A DNA stretch of 64,000 nt. It comes from CAYQUO01 sp964420835 (GTDB lineage Bacteria > Chloroflexota > Anaerolineae > Anaerolineales > Anaerolineaceae). Below, piece after piece: positions 24,916 to 33,579 of this stretch (positions are counted from its first letter, which is position 1; each line of letters begins with the position of its first letter). The stretch spans positions 1 through 64,000 of the forward strand of contig CAYQUO010000007.1 of NCBI GenBank assembly GCA_964420835.1, written 5' to 3'. The translations under genes and the position numbers were made by a program. The notes under the pieces are model-generated. The model did not search any database, was not told where the DNA came from, and saw only the letters and a program-made list of their open reading frames with translations.

Positions 24916-25569
24916 GTGCCACCCACCACACCCATAAGCCAACTCTTTGGCCAGAACCCGGGCATGTATGCCGCCTTCGGCCTTGCCGGCCACAACGGCA
25001 TCGATTTCGCCATCGTCACCGGCACCAGGGTCCATTGCTGTGCGCCGGGGGTCGTGGAACGGGCCAGGAATGACCCCGGCGGCTACGGCCTGCATGTCAA
25101 GGTGACCCACGCCTGGGGGGCGTCCCTTTACGGCCACTTCTCCAGGGCGCTTGTCAAGGCCGGGGACGTGGTCGAGCCGGGCCAGTTGATAGGCTACTCA
25201 GGCAATACAGGTAATTCCACTGGCCCGCATCTGCATTTTGAGGTTCGGCCGGCCGGCGTTTCCGCTTCCAATGGCTACGCCGGGGCTGTGGACCCGCTGC
25301 CGGCGCTGCGTTTGGCTGGGTTTTCACCCGCCAACATCCCCGCCCCCCGGCCAAAAGATACCCTGTTCAAGGCCAGCGTCCTTGTGGACGTGCTGAATGT
25401 CCGCAACGGGCCATCCATTTCATCGCTGCCCGTCGGCCAGTTGAAGAAGGGCCAGGTCGTGGACGTGGTCGGCATCGCCGGCGTCACCGTCTGGTTCGAG
25501 TTGTCCAACGGCTTTTATTGCGCCTACCGCTACACCAATCAGCAATACATGGAGGTTAATGATGACTGA
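24916..25569 (+). CDS. M23 peptidase endolysin with SH3-like domain
   Basis: A 217-aa protein read from GTG 24916. The M23 (lysostaphin-type) metallopeptidase motifs are present: GHNGIDF (zinc His26 and Asp30) and GPHLHFEV (catalytic and zinc His at 105/107). A bacterial SH3-type domain follows (about 155-215: LVDVLNVRNGPSISSLPVGQ). It would cleave peptidoglycan cross-bridges at lysis. A better start, ATG 24892 with AAGGA upstream, is in the same frame but is blocked by a TAG at 24910-24912 (codon 7). The holin-like gene upstream supports the lysis role. Confidence 0.85.
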   Translation: MPPTTPISQLFGQNPGMYAAFGLAGHNGIDFAIVTGTRVHCCAPGVVERARNDPGGYGLHVKVTHAWGASLYGHFSRALVKAGDVVEPGQLIGYSGNTGNSTGPHLHFEVRPAGVSASNGYAGAVDPLPALRLAGFSPANIPAPRPKDTLFKASVLVDVLNVRNGPSISSLPVGQLKKGQVVDVVGIAGVTVWFELSNGFYCAYRYTNQQYMEVNDD

Positions 25570-25798
25570 TAATCGCGCAGCATCCTGTAAGGAAGACATC
25601 GATCTTATCCTGTCCCTCACTGGACGCATGCCGCTGTCCTATGCCTTCCGCGACGACGGTAGCCTAATCGTCGTCGTCAACACCGGCCAGAAGCACCTCT
25701 ATTCTAAACAGCAGGTCGAGGCTGCCAGGCAGCCCGCACTACCGAACATTCAGGTCAAGCAGCCTGCTACCCAGCCAATGCCTAAGAAAAAGAAATGA
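25562..25798 (+). CDS. Small hypothetical phage protein
   Basis: A 78-aa protein. GGAGG precedes ATG 25562 by six bases; it overlaps the endolysin stop. Residues 10-50 form a compact alpha/beta pattern (EDIDLILSLTGRMPLSYAF, GSLIVVVNTGQKHLYSKQQV); the tail is Lys/Pro-rich (PMPKKKK). It resembles nothing I can name. It shares a 4-bp overlap with the next gene. Confidence 0.6.
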   Translation: MTDNRAASCKEDIDLILSLTGRMPLSYAFRDDGSLIVVVNTGQKHLYSKQQVEAARQPALPNIQVKQPATQPMPKKKK

Positions 25799-26436
25799 AC
25801 ACCCTCGCTGAATTTCGCACCTGGATCCGTTCCTACCTCGGCGATCCAACCGGCGCCCGCTACGTCGATTCCATCGTCGACCAGTCCCTCCGCCAGGCCC
25901 TGGGGGAATTATCCAACTCCATCCCCCAGCATTGCACCTGTTTCCACACCGTCCTGCTCCCCGGCAGCGAGCAGGTCATCGACAACGTCACCCACTGGCT
26001 GGACGTGCTCGAGGTCTATTACCCCTGCAGCGTCGACTCCGACGGCCACAAGGTTCCCTTCCAAGCCGCCTTCGACGGCTACAACATGGAGTTAAAGTTA
26101 CTCACAGTCTCTCCGCAGGTGGGCGAGGTCCTGCGCATCCATTACACCTGCAGGCAGATCATCCTCAACCTCGACGGCGAGACCCGCACATCCTTCTCAC
26201 CTTCCTATAACTCCCTGCTGGTGCAGGGAGCCGCCGGCCTGTCCGCCATCAGCCGCGCTTCCATGGTCGTAGAGGTGCCGGCCAAGCGCATCAAGGACGT
26301 CGACAGTCTTGAGAAGTGGGGGCGCAGGCAGCACGATGCCTTCCTGAAAACCTGCCTCAAACTCAAGTTCGCCTCGGCCGGCCACGCAGACCCGCTGCCT
26401 TCCAGCGGGTTCGCCCTTGATCGAGGCAGCGGATGA
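25795..26436 (+). CDS. Putative head-tail connector/adaptor-type phage protein
   Basis: A 213-aa protein overlapping its neighbour by four bases at each end. The N-terminus (LAEFRTWIRSYLGDPTGARY, DQSLRQALGELSNSIP) is the kind of helical opening seen in phage neck and connector proteins, which begin with a short helix-rich domain. The middle is beta-rich and a helical end follows (SLEKWGRRQHDAFLKTCLKL). The assignment rests on pattern and synteny only. Confidence 0.5.
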   Translation: MNTLAEFRTWIRSYLGDPTGARYVDSIVDQSLRQALGELSNSIPQHCTCFHTVLLPGSEQVIDNVTHWLDVLEVYYPCSVDSDGHKVPFQAAFDGYNMELKLLTVSPQVGEVLRIHYTCRQIILNLDGETRTSFSPSYNSLLVQGAAGLSAISRASMVVEVPAKRIKDVDSLEKWGRRQHDAFLKTCLKLKFASAGHADPLPSSGFALDRGSG

Positions 26437-26969
26437 CCTATACCATCGGCGTCGATTGCGACCTCACCCTCTCCCACCCCCTGGTCGATGGCGGTGCAGA
26501 GTTTGGCTTCCTGCTCTACAACCTGGCCCCCGGGCAGGTCCTTCCCAAGTCGGCTTATGGCCCGCCCATCAAGATCCATTATGAAGCCTACAACGACGCC
26601 CTCGGCATCCCCCACGATGTCCGGCACCTCTGGTTCGTCATCGTCATCGCCAACGGCCTGCTCAACCCCGACGGCTCTCCCCACGCCGATTCCGCCGCCG
26701 TCATGCGGGCAAAAATCCTGGAACTCTGCCAGTACCACGATTCCAACCTCACCCTCAACACCCCCTCCGGCCTGGTCACCGGCCTCAACACGCTGGATAA
26801 CATCCTCATCGACACCATCTACCCGGGCATGGAAACCATCGAGGTGCATCTCACCAGTTCCACCTTCGTCTTTGCCTCCCCGGACCCCATCGCCTGGTTC
26901 AATTCCTTCTGGGTCGACCTGGCCACCTACACCGGCCCGCGCACCTGGAACAATTCGTACTGGAGGTAG
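26433..26969 (+). CDS. Hypothetical phage structural protein
   Basis: A 178-aa protein whose ATG overlaps the previous stop. No motif is recognised; residues 1-60 are beta-like, 60-100 helical, and the C-terminus is aromatic-rich (WFNSFWVDLATYTGPRTWNN). The tight overlap with the connector-like gene argues for a virion or tail-completion role. Confidence 0.55.
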   Translation: MTYTIGVDCDLTLSHPLVDGGAEFGFLLYNLAPGQVLPKSAYGPPIKIHYEAYNDALGIPHDVRHLWFVIVIANGLLNPDGSPHADSAAVMRAKILELCQYHDSNLTLNTPSGLVTGLNTLDNILIDTIYPGMETIEVHLTSSTFVFASPDPIAWFNSFWVDLATYTGPRTWNNSYWR

Positions 26970-26995
26970 ATTCTCCCCTGAAAGGATAACTACTT

Positions 26996-27766
26996 ATGGC
27001 ATACCCCTTATCTTCTGACGTCACCGCCGGCCAGCCCACCGCCCACCAGCACTACAACAACCTGCGCGCCGATGCCCTCTACCTCGGCCAGGATCCGGCC
27101 AACGTCATCCCCCTTGGCGATTTCCTCACCCGCCACATTCGTGACGTCCGGCTCACCTACCTGGCCACCGACCGGCTGCGTATCCCCTGTTCCACCACCA
27201 ACCCGCCCACTATCATGATCGGCGGGTACATGCTGAGGGCCACCGCCAACGTGGACCTGGCCGCCGGCACCTTCTCCGGCGGCGCCGCCACCTGGTACAT
27301 CTTTGCCAAACGCACTGCCGGCGCCACCACTTTCACCCTCGAGGCCAACACCTCCCCCGTCGAAACATCCACCACCCGCATCATCGGTCAAGTCCAATGG
27401 GATGGCTCCCACCTCATCCTCAACAGCATCCGCACCTACGACCAGCAGCCCCTGCCCTACGCTGATTATGATTCTGGCTGGTTCGCCTGCGCCTACAACA
27501 ACACCTACACCAAGGCCCACAGTCTGGGCGTCACCCCCCGCCTGGTCATCCTCTGGCATTCGGCTATTGCCGCCCCCGGGCCCGGCGATGAGATCGCTGA
27601 CGCCTGCGTGGCCTACTCCAACGTGTATGCCTACGCCATCGCCCTCAAGGGGGCAAATGCCAGCAATGTGTACGTCACCTGTCCAAACCAGGCAGGTTAT
27701 GGGACCATCACCTCGGCCCGTTATATTTCCGGCGGCGGTTATTACCGCATCCTTGCCTGGATCTAA
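26996..27766 (+). CDS. Putative tail fibre / receptor-binding protein
   Basis: A 256-aa protein with GAAAGGAT before ATG. The opening (PLSSDVTAGQPTAHQHYNNL) is a pattern common at the N-terminus of phage fibre-type proteins, and the body is Gly/Thr/Ala/Tyr-rich beta structure with repeated short strands (GGYMLRATANVDLAAGTFSG, GGGYYRILAWI). It probably sits at the host-contact end of the particle. It is far shorter than a long tail fibre. Confidence 0.6.
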   Translation: MAYPLSSDVTAGQPTAHQHYNNLRADALYLGQDPANVIPLGDFLTRHIRDVRLTYLATDRLRIPCSTTNPPTIMIGGYMLRATANVDLAAGTFSGGAATWYIFAKRTAGATTFTLEANTSPVETSTTRIIGQVQWDGSHLILNSIRTYDQQPLPYADYDSGWFACAYNNTYTKAHSLGVTPRLVILWHSAIAAPGPGDEIADACVAYSNVYAYAIALKGANASNVYVTCPNQAGYGTITSARYISGGGYYRILAWI

Positions 27767-27784
27767 CCACTTTGGAGGTACTCC

Positions 27785-28186
27785 ATGACCATCATCATCC
27801 GCAACCCCGATCAATCCATCCACTCTTTCCACCAGTTCAACGCCGGCATCGTCCTGGCCAAAGGGCAGACGCTGGAAGAAGTTGACCAGCCCTTCGAGGA
27901 CTACGCCGAGCGCCTGGTCCTCTCCGTCTCCGGCATCACCGGCAGGACGATCAGCGTGGAGGCACAGCCCGGCCGAATTGTACGCGTGGACGTGTCCTGC
28001 CCCGGCCAGCAGACGGTGGCCATCGACATCAACGGCCTGGCAGAAGAGGTCCCGCTCCAGGACGGCGCCGGCATCCTCGAGCTCGAGGCCGACGTGCCAG
28101 GCCTGTTCATTCTCAGGCCGGCAGATCGCACCCTCCACTGCGCCGCCGGCAACGCCACCCTTGCCGTGGAGGTGACCGATGCGTAA
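27785..28186 (+). CDS. Hypothetical beta-rich phage protein
   Basis: A 133-aa protein with TGGAGG before ATG 27785. Predicted all-beta (RLVLSVSGITGRTISVEAQ, VAIDINGLAEEVPLQ, LFILRPADRTLH), resembling a small carbohydrate-binding or fibre-tip module in form only. It follows the fibre-like gene and overlaps the next gene by eight bases. Confidence 0.5.
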   Translation: MTIIIRNPDQSIHSFHQFNAGIVLAKGQTLEEVDQPFEDYAERLVLSVSGITGRTISVEAQPGRIVRVDVSCPGQQTVAIDINGLAEEVPLQDGAGILELEADVPGLFILRPADRTLHCAAGNATLAVEVTDA

Positions 28187-28406
28187 TCTCCCCCAACCCC
28201 GCCCCGTCATCAGGCGCTCCCGGGAGAAGGGCCAGCCCCCCCGCTTCGCCCTGCAGGCCCCCGAAACATCCAACCTGCAACTGGCAGCAGCGATGCTGGA
28301 GCGGGGGGATTTGACCACCGCCACGCTTAAGGAAGCCCTGGGGCTGGTGATCGCCCATTGCGAGGAGACCGGGTGGATGCAGGCCACCGGGGCGCCGCTC
28401 AGATGA
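28179..28406 (+). CDS. Small hypothetical protein, end of virion cluster
   Basis: A 75-aa protein with a basic, Pro/Arg-rich N-terminus and a helical second half (NLQLAAAMLERGDLTTATLK). It overlaps the preceding gene and is convergent (8-bp overlap) with the membrane protein gene on the other strand, marking the right edge of the cluster. Function unknown. Confidence 0.45.
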   Translation: MRNLPQPRPVIRRSREKGQPPRFALQAPETSNLQLAAAMLERGDLTTATLKEALGLVIAHCEETGWMQATGAPLR

Positions 28407-28791
28407 GCAGCCCGCCCAGCACGGCGGCCAGGAGGAAGGCGAGCAGGAAGACGAGGGCGCTGAAAAAACCCGTGCCGCGACTCTTCCAGGTGAGCCCGGG
28501 CAGCGGGCGGATCTTCGTCCGCCAGACCCACTGCACGAAGGCGTAGAGGAAGGCGTACAGGGCGGCGCTGCTCAGCCCGGAGAGGGCGGCATCGGCAAGC
28601 CCCCCGCCGGCGCCCGCCGGCGGCCCAACCTTCAGCCGGTAGGCGAAGATGATGCCCCCCAGCACGGCGCCGAAGACCAGCGCCGGCAGGAAGACCGGCC
28701 CGGGCGTGACCCGCCCGCCGGTTGCCGGTTCGCCGGCTTCGCCCGGCGCCGGGCCGCCCTCCGGCGGCCGCCTGCCGTTTAATTCCTCCAT
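28399..28791 (-). CDS. Small membrane protein of unknown function
   Basis: A 130-aa protein from ATG 28791 (GGGGAGGG upstream); a longer frame to 28866 adds 25 low-complexity residues. The first 30 residues are Pro/Gly-rich, then three or four transmembrane segments (VFLPALVFGAVLGGIIFAY, LSSAALYAFLYAFVQWVW, FFSALVFLLAFLLAAVLGG). No family recognised. It is host-like in base composition and probably not part of the virion cluster. Confidence 0.55.
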   Translation of the reverse strand: MEELNGRRPPEGGPAPGEAGEPATGGRVTPGPVFLPALVFGAVLGGIIFAYRLKVGPPAGAGGGLADAALSGLSSAALYAFLYAFVQWVWRTKIRPLPGLTWKSRGTGFFSALVFLLAFLLAAVLGGLLI

Positions 28792-28913
28792 GGCTGCACC
28801 CTCCCCTTGGTTGTTGCCGCCCGCCGCTTTCGGCACGCCGGCGGGCGCCGGAATGTGAAATGTCATTATAATGGATTCGGGCGAGGCATGTTGCCCCCCC
28901 CCGGAGGGAACCC

Positions 28914-29874
28914 ATGAACCGGAAACCCGTAATCTTCCTCGTCATTGCCTTCATTATTATATCAATTTCCGCCTGCCTGGGCGGGCAGGCGGGAACGCCC
29001 GTTCCCCCGCCCGCCGAGGTCGCCGCCCCGGCCCAACCAGCCGAACCGGCCCAAACCGCCCCCAGCCAGCCGACAAGCGCGCCGCCCGGCGGGCCGGCAG
29101 CCCCCGCCCCGGGCGCGGGGCCGCAGCCGCTGCCGGCCGACCCACAGAAGATCGAGTTCAGCGCTGCAGACGGCGAGCCGCTGCTGGGGACCTACTACCC
29201 GGCGGCGGTCAACCCGGCGCCGCTGGTGGTGCTGTTCCACTGGGCGCGCGGTTACCAGTATGACTGGGTGGAGATCGCCTTGTGGCTGCAGAACCGCGAG
29301 CACGGCGGCGGCGGACCGGAGAACCCGCAGGATCATCCCTGGCTGGATGCAAGCTGGTTCCCATCCGTACCGACGGGGGCGTCCTGGGGGGGTCTTCACC
29401 TTCACCTACCGCGGCTGTAAAGAGGGCGGCTGCCCGGGCTTCACCCCCGGCGAATGGCTGCAGGACGCCCAGGGCGCCATGGACCAGGCGGTCAAACTGG
29501 AGGGCGTCGACCCGCAGCGCATTGTCACCGCCGGGGCCAGCATCGGGGCGGACGGCTCGATCGACGGCTGTGCCTACATTAATAGGCAAGTGCCGGGAAC
29601 CTGCCGGGCCACATTGAACCTCTCCCCCGGCGGTTACCTGGGCTTGCCCTACGTCGAAGCCGTGCAGGAACTGGACGGCGAGGGCGTGCCGGTGTACTGC
29701 CTGTACGGGCGCGACGATGCCGAATCGGCGCCCGCCTGCCGGCAGGCCTCCGGCGGGCTGTACACCGCCGTGGAGTACGCCGGCGGGCACGGCATGCAGT
29801 TGCTGCGGCCGGGCAACAACCCCCAGCCGCTCGGCCTGCTGCTGGACCTTTTGGCGCAGACGGCGGCGCCCTGA
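28914..29874 (+). pseudogene. Lipoprotein alpha/beta hydrolase, frameshifted at a G7 run
   Basis: The 5' frame (28914 on) encodes a signal peptide with lipobox ISACLGG, a Pro/Ala-rich linker, then FSAADGEPLLGTYYPAA and VVLFHWARGYQYDW, and runs into a stop at 29420. The 3' half of the same fold continues in the +1 frame: VFTFTYRGCKEGG, then the nucleophile elbow TAGASIGADG and a conserved His (GGHGMQLL) to 29874. The frames meet at seven G (29386-29392); six G would give one continuous protein of about 320 aa (dienelactone-hydrolase-like). It could be inactivated, phase-variable or a sequencing error. Confidence 0.75.
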
Positions 29875-30225
29875 GGCCCGGGAGGGCGGGCGCAGCCGGA
29901 TGGCGGGAAGGCACCTGCCGCCCCGCCCGGTTGCCTGCAGGAGGCCGCCGGGCTTAAGGTGATGCTGTGGAGGGTCAGCGAGGTGGCCTAAGATTATCCG
30001 GTTTTTTTTAATGGGATGGCTGTAAACAGGTAATTTGTAACCTGGACAGGAATAATAACCGGCTTGGTGCGCGGTCTTACGAATATGACAAATGGGTAAT
30101 ACATCAGATACGTTTTTTATACATGCCGAATAGATTTATCACTTATCGAGAGAAATATATGGCTAATTTGTGTGAAATGCATGGATAATCGCGTAAATGT
30201 GGGGTATTAATAAGGATAATTTTTA
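29875..30225. other. Spacer marking a GC-rich to AT-rich boundary
   Basis: GC-rich to about 29,990, then abruptly AT-rich. No gene, repeat or tRNA-like attachment site is seen. The change suggests the left edge of an acquired island running to about 33,480. Confidence 0.5.
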
Positions 30226-31077
30226 TTGATAACCTCAGAGAATAAAGCAGTGGAAAGACTCCTCGAAGAAGCAAGAATCGGCAAACATAAATTTTGTAAA
30301 AATTGTCCTTGGAATCCAATAATTGTTGGGCCAATAGCTTTCGGTGTTAGTTGTAAAGAACATGGAATAGACTGGTCCTCAAATGATAAAGCTATTAGTA
30401 TCCAAATAGTTCAAGATCCGGCTGGCACAACGCCAGAAATAACAGGACGTTTGTGTTTTGTTCACAACAGCAAGAACCCGACAGATAAAACCGCCAAGCA
30501 TGCCTATGATTTATGGAATGCGGCTGTATCCTTTGACATCGAAGGTGATATAGACCCTTACTTAAAGAAACATTATTGGACAAATGCTTTATTGCACGGA
30601 GCAGACAAGAAAAACCAAAACCTGCGGAAATCAAAGGTCTTAGAAGCAGCAAGGAAATGTTGCGCGCAACTTCTCCATGCACAAATCATCCAGCTTTCAC
30701 CGAGTGTTATTATTTCAAATGGTGAATATGCTGCGAACTCATTGGCTTACATCGGATTACTTTCAAAACAATGGGGGGAATTAAAACAGAATTTTGACAA
30801 TGGCGTTTATACAGAAAACAATAAACTCCCATCCGGTAAAGAAGTGAAAGTATTTAGTACCTATCATACGGCAATAACACCAATAAATACGATTATTGCC
30901 GGGTTATATACACAGAGGTTGCAGATAATGTTGGATGAAAAATTGAGAGAGTATATTCATTACCCAAAAGTCAGATCATTTTTGAACAAGTATCAACCTT
31001 TGTCTCCAGAAGGCAGAGGTATGCGAGTAATGCTGCTGCATTGGCTGGATATTGGTACTGCAATTAGGGGTTATTAA
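30226..31077 (+). CDS. Uracil-DNA glycosylase superfamily-like protein
   Basis: A 283-aa AT-rich gene; TTG start with AAGGA upstream (GTG 30250 is an alternative). Residues 22-29 (KFCKNCPW) resemble the Cys pair of FeS-type UDGs. QIVQDPAGTTPEITGRLCF resembles the active-site loop V-x-x-D/E-P-G...GR, and VFSTYHTAITPIN resembles the C-terminal HP(S)-type loop. YWTNALLHG and SPSVIISNGEYAA fit the core strands. The family removes uracil or modified bases. It is convergent with an R-M-like pair in the same island, which suggests but does not prove a defence-related role. Confidence 0.55.
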   Translation: MITSENKAVERLLEEARIGKHKFCKNCPWNPIIVGPIAFGVSCKEHGIDWSSNDKAISIQIVQDPAGTTPEITGRLCFVHNSKNPTDKTAKHAYDLWNAAVSFDIEGDIDPYLKKHYWTNALLHGADKKNQNLRKSKVLEAARKCCAQLLHAQIIQLSPSVIISNGEYAANSLAYIGLLSKQWGELKQNFDNGVYTENNKLPSGKEVKVFSTYHTAITPINTIIAGLYTQRLQIMLDEKLREYIHYPKVRSFLNKYQPLSPEGRGMRVMLLHWLDIGTAIRGY

Positions 31078-31117
31078 TTTCATCACTTGAATTTGAAATG
31101 GCTGAGTAATCCAAATT

Positions 31118-32200
31118 TTATTTCCCGGATTTTACCCGATTACAATTCTTGCACAACAACTGGCAGTTTTCTGGGATTGTTTTTCCGCCTTCATGCCAGG
31201 GTGTGATATGGTCTGCTTCCATTTGACTCAATCCAAAATGATTACCGCACTTAACACAGATGCCTTTCTGCTTTTCGTACACTGTTCTTTTTTGGCTTTC
31301 GGTAAATTCACGGATATTCAAAATTTTTTCGTCGCCGGTTAATATGTACGAGTAGACGCCTTTTTTGTTGGTGACGTCATCATCCATCATAAGGATTTGA
31401 ATTTCCTGTTCCAATTTATCCGTGTCAAACATATTTGATTTATATTTATTGTACAGGCCACCCCACTCAACGCCTTTCATTTCTTTGCGGTATGTCGTAA
31501 ATGTCAACTTAACCCAATCGATCACATTTTTAAAATATATCCATAACTCATTTGCATTTGGGTCATGTTGATGAATGGACATATAATTTTCGATCTGCCC
31601 TTTTGAGATCCATTTCAATGCTTTTTCGAGTATTTCCTGTCGTATAGGAGAGCCGTTTACATAGTCTTTTGATAAATTATATGCCGCACAGTTGCTTTTA
31701 CTAAAAATGGACTTTGCATTTGAAAGCCAGGGGCCGGTATAGACGGCATTTCGCAATTCCTGGTCAGTGTGAATTTCCCCCGCAATATTGATGATCTTGA
31801 ACCAGTCCAATTTTTCCTTGTCGTTTCCCTCGCAGAAATAGATCATCAGTTGGTAGTTTAATATCTGCTCTTTTTCGTTATTCGTTAAATTATGGAAAGC
31901 GCGGTTGTTTATTGAAAAATCCCCGTTCACGTACTGGCAGAAACTGACTGTCCTCTGCTGCCCGTCCAGGACTTCAAATGTCCCATCCTGGTTTTTTACC
32001 CAGTACATCGTGTTCAGCGGAAAGGAATTGCGTATCGTTTCAATCACGGCATTGCGTTTCTTTTCGTCGTAGATAAACTCCCGCTGATATTGGGGGCGGA
32101 TATTCAGTCTGCCGCCGTAGCCGATCACACCTTCTTCGTCATTATCGACGTAATTTTCCGCTACTTCACGTACAGTAATTTCGTGCAATTCGATTTTCAT
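31118..32200 (-). CDS. DUF262 / HNH endonuclease (GmrSD-like)
   Basis: A 360-aa AT-rich gene. The N-terminal DUF262 (GmrS/ParB-like) domain has IRPQYQREFIYDEKKR near residues 34-49 and the signature EVLDGQQRTVSFC near 76-88. The C-terminus is an HNH nuclease (about 313-360): CVKCGNHF, then MEADHITPWHEGG and CQLLCKNCNRVK. In GmrSD proteins the first domain uses nucleotide to control cutting of modified DNA. It overlaps the upstream methyltransferase gene by four bases, so the pair are one unit; here it may be the nuclease of an R-M-like system. Confidence 0.88.
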   Translation of the reverse strand: MKIELHEITVREVAENYVDNDEEGVIGYGGRLNIRPQYQREFIYDEKKRNAVIETIRNSFPLNTMYWVKNQDGTFEVLDGQQRTVSFCQYVNGDFSINNRAFHNLTNNEKEQILNYQLMIYFCEGNDKEKLDWFKIINIAGEIHTDQELRNAVYTGPWLSNAKSIFSKSNCAAYNLSKDYVNGSPIRQEILEKALKWISKGQIENYMSIHQHDPNANELWIYFKNVIDWVKLTFTTYRKEMKGVEWGGLYNKYKSNMFDTDKLEQEIQILMMDDDVTNKKGVYSYILTGDEKILNIREFTESQKRTVYEKQKGICVKCGNHFGLSQMEADHITPWHEGGKTIPENCQLLCKNCNRVKSGK

Positions 32201-33315
32201 CCCAATGCCCCTTTCCGCTTGATCACAATCCGATCATATAAGCATCGATAGGTGCCATCTCCGTTTGGAAGGTAAAATCGGATACCTCCCGAAACATACG
32301 TTCCTTTTGCGGCAAATTCAGACATCGGTTTTCCGACGAACCGGCTTGACCCAATAATTTCAAACTGGTCAGGGTTGTATTTGTCGAGGAAGGTGATCGG
32401 AACGCCCATTTTGCCTGCATAATCGCATGGTATATCCGCTGTTTTCGATACTTCGATTGCATCGTAGTTGACATATCTCGGGTATTCTTCGGGTGTATAG
32501 TGCTTATATAGAATGAGATTCTCGTGGCGTTTTTTAAAATCCAGATTCGTAAACCAGCGAACGCCTTTTACGCGAATAAATTTCACACCATTTTCATCCA
32601 CCCTGAATCCTGCCGCCTGCAATGGGTAAGTATCCGGCACACGAAATTCGCGATCGCCACTATGGATACTTTGGCCAAGCCAGATTTTATTGTCACTCAT
32701 TAACTTAAATATTTCTTTATAGGTTATCGCATTTACATTTCCAATAATGATGAATTTCTTTTCGTATTCCATTAATTGAGCAACATACTCACGGAACAAT
32801 GAAAAAGGTGGATTGGTCACAACGATATCAGCTTCTTTTAGCAATTCGATACATTCATGCGAGCGGAAATCACCATCGCCTTTCAATAGGGATATTGCGT
32901 TTTTCTGATTTTTAAGGAGAAATTCAACATCGGTCAAATCAATCGCGCCATCTTCGTTCTTGTCACTAACTTCACAAATTTCGCTTTTATAGGGAGTTCT
33001 GGCATTATTGCTTTTCCTCTCAAGGCTGTTAACATCCAACAATGAGAGTTGTTTCCACGCAACCGGGGATTTGGCGTAGCAGGTGGCGATCAATTTCTTC
33101 AAGTCCAGGTGGTTAAAATTCATCGCAAAATACTTGAAAAAATTGCTCTCATACGGGTCGTCGCAGTTGCAGAAAATGACTTTGCCGCGAAAATGCTCTT
33201 TATAGTGGCGCATTTCCGCTTCTATATCGGGTAGTTGTGTATAAAAATCGTCCGCCTTGTTCTTTTTCGCGTTTTCAAATACGGTTGGCACCATAACGCC
33301 TAAATCTTCATCCAA
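32197..33315 (-). CDS. Adenine-specific methyltransferase, EcoRI family
   Basis: A 372-aa protein. DDFYTQLPDIEAEMRHYKEHF and KVIFCNCDDPYESNFFKYFA are hallmark segments of the M.EcoRI family; the catalytic N-P-P-F motif is present (IVVTNPPFSLF, near residue 165). It would methylate an adenine in a specific site using SAM. There is an in-frame ATG at 33294 that may be the true start; neither has a strong ribosome binding site. It is the first gene of the pair with the DUF262-HNH nuclease. Confidence 0.88.
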   Translation of the reverse strand: MDEDLGVMVPTVFENAKKNKADDFYTQLPDIEAEMRHYKEHFRGKVIFCNCDDPYESNFFKYFAMNFNHLDLKKLIATCYAKSPVAWKQLSLLDVNSLERKSNNARTPYKSEICEVSDKNEDGAIDLTDVEFLLKNQKNAISLLKGDGDFRSHECIELLKEADIVVTNPPFSLFREYVAQLMEYEKKFIIIGNVNAITYKEIFKLMSDNKIWLGQSIHSGDREFRVPDTYPLQAAGFRVDENGVKFIRVKGVRWFTNLDFKKRHENLILYKHYTPEEYPRYVNYDAIEVSKTADIPCDYAGKMGVPITFLDKYNPDQFEIIGSSRFVGKPMSEFAAKGTYVSGGIRFYLPNGDGTYRCLYDRIVIKRKGALG

Positions 33316-33487
33316 TTAATGGGCTGTGATTTATTAAAGGATCTTAATAAGTATATAACTGATTGCCATAAATTTGGTAAAAAGTGAAGTCCGGTCTTGT
33401 TATGGATTATTTTCTGCAATTCAAAGGTTGAACTCAACTGTTGAACTCTCCTTCCTTTTTTCTTCCCTGTACAATAAATTCTCATGG

Positions 33488-33515
33488 TTGTCAAAAAATC
33501 GCCATCCGGTACAAT
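33488..33515 (+). promoter_or_regulatory. Sigma70-like promoter of the DUF421 gene
   Basis: TTGTCA (33488-33493), 16 bases, TACAAT (33510-33515), about 65 bases before the ATG. The 33316-33487 spacer is AT-rich and otherwise empty. Confidence 0.65.
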
Positions 33516-33527
33516 ATGGGTGGCGAT
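33498..33527. promoter_or_regulatory. Inverted repeat over the DUF421 promoter, candidate operator
   Basis: ATCGCCATCC and GGGTGGCGAT (9 of 10 positions complementary) around a 10-base centre that contains the -10 box. A repressor bound here would block transcription. Confidence 0.45.
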
Positions 33528-33579
33528 CCTTTCAGCGATCCCAACCCTGCCCGGCAGGGGCGGACGGAGGTGATTTTCC

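Noticed and set aside
27008..28954. Minus-strand 648-codon frame over fibre-like genes
   Set aside because: Gly/Val-rich antisense frame running through several tightly overlapped plus-strand genes with ribosome sites.
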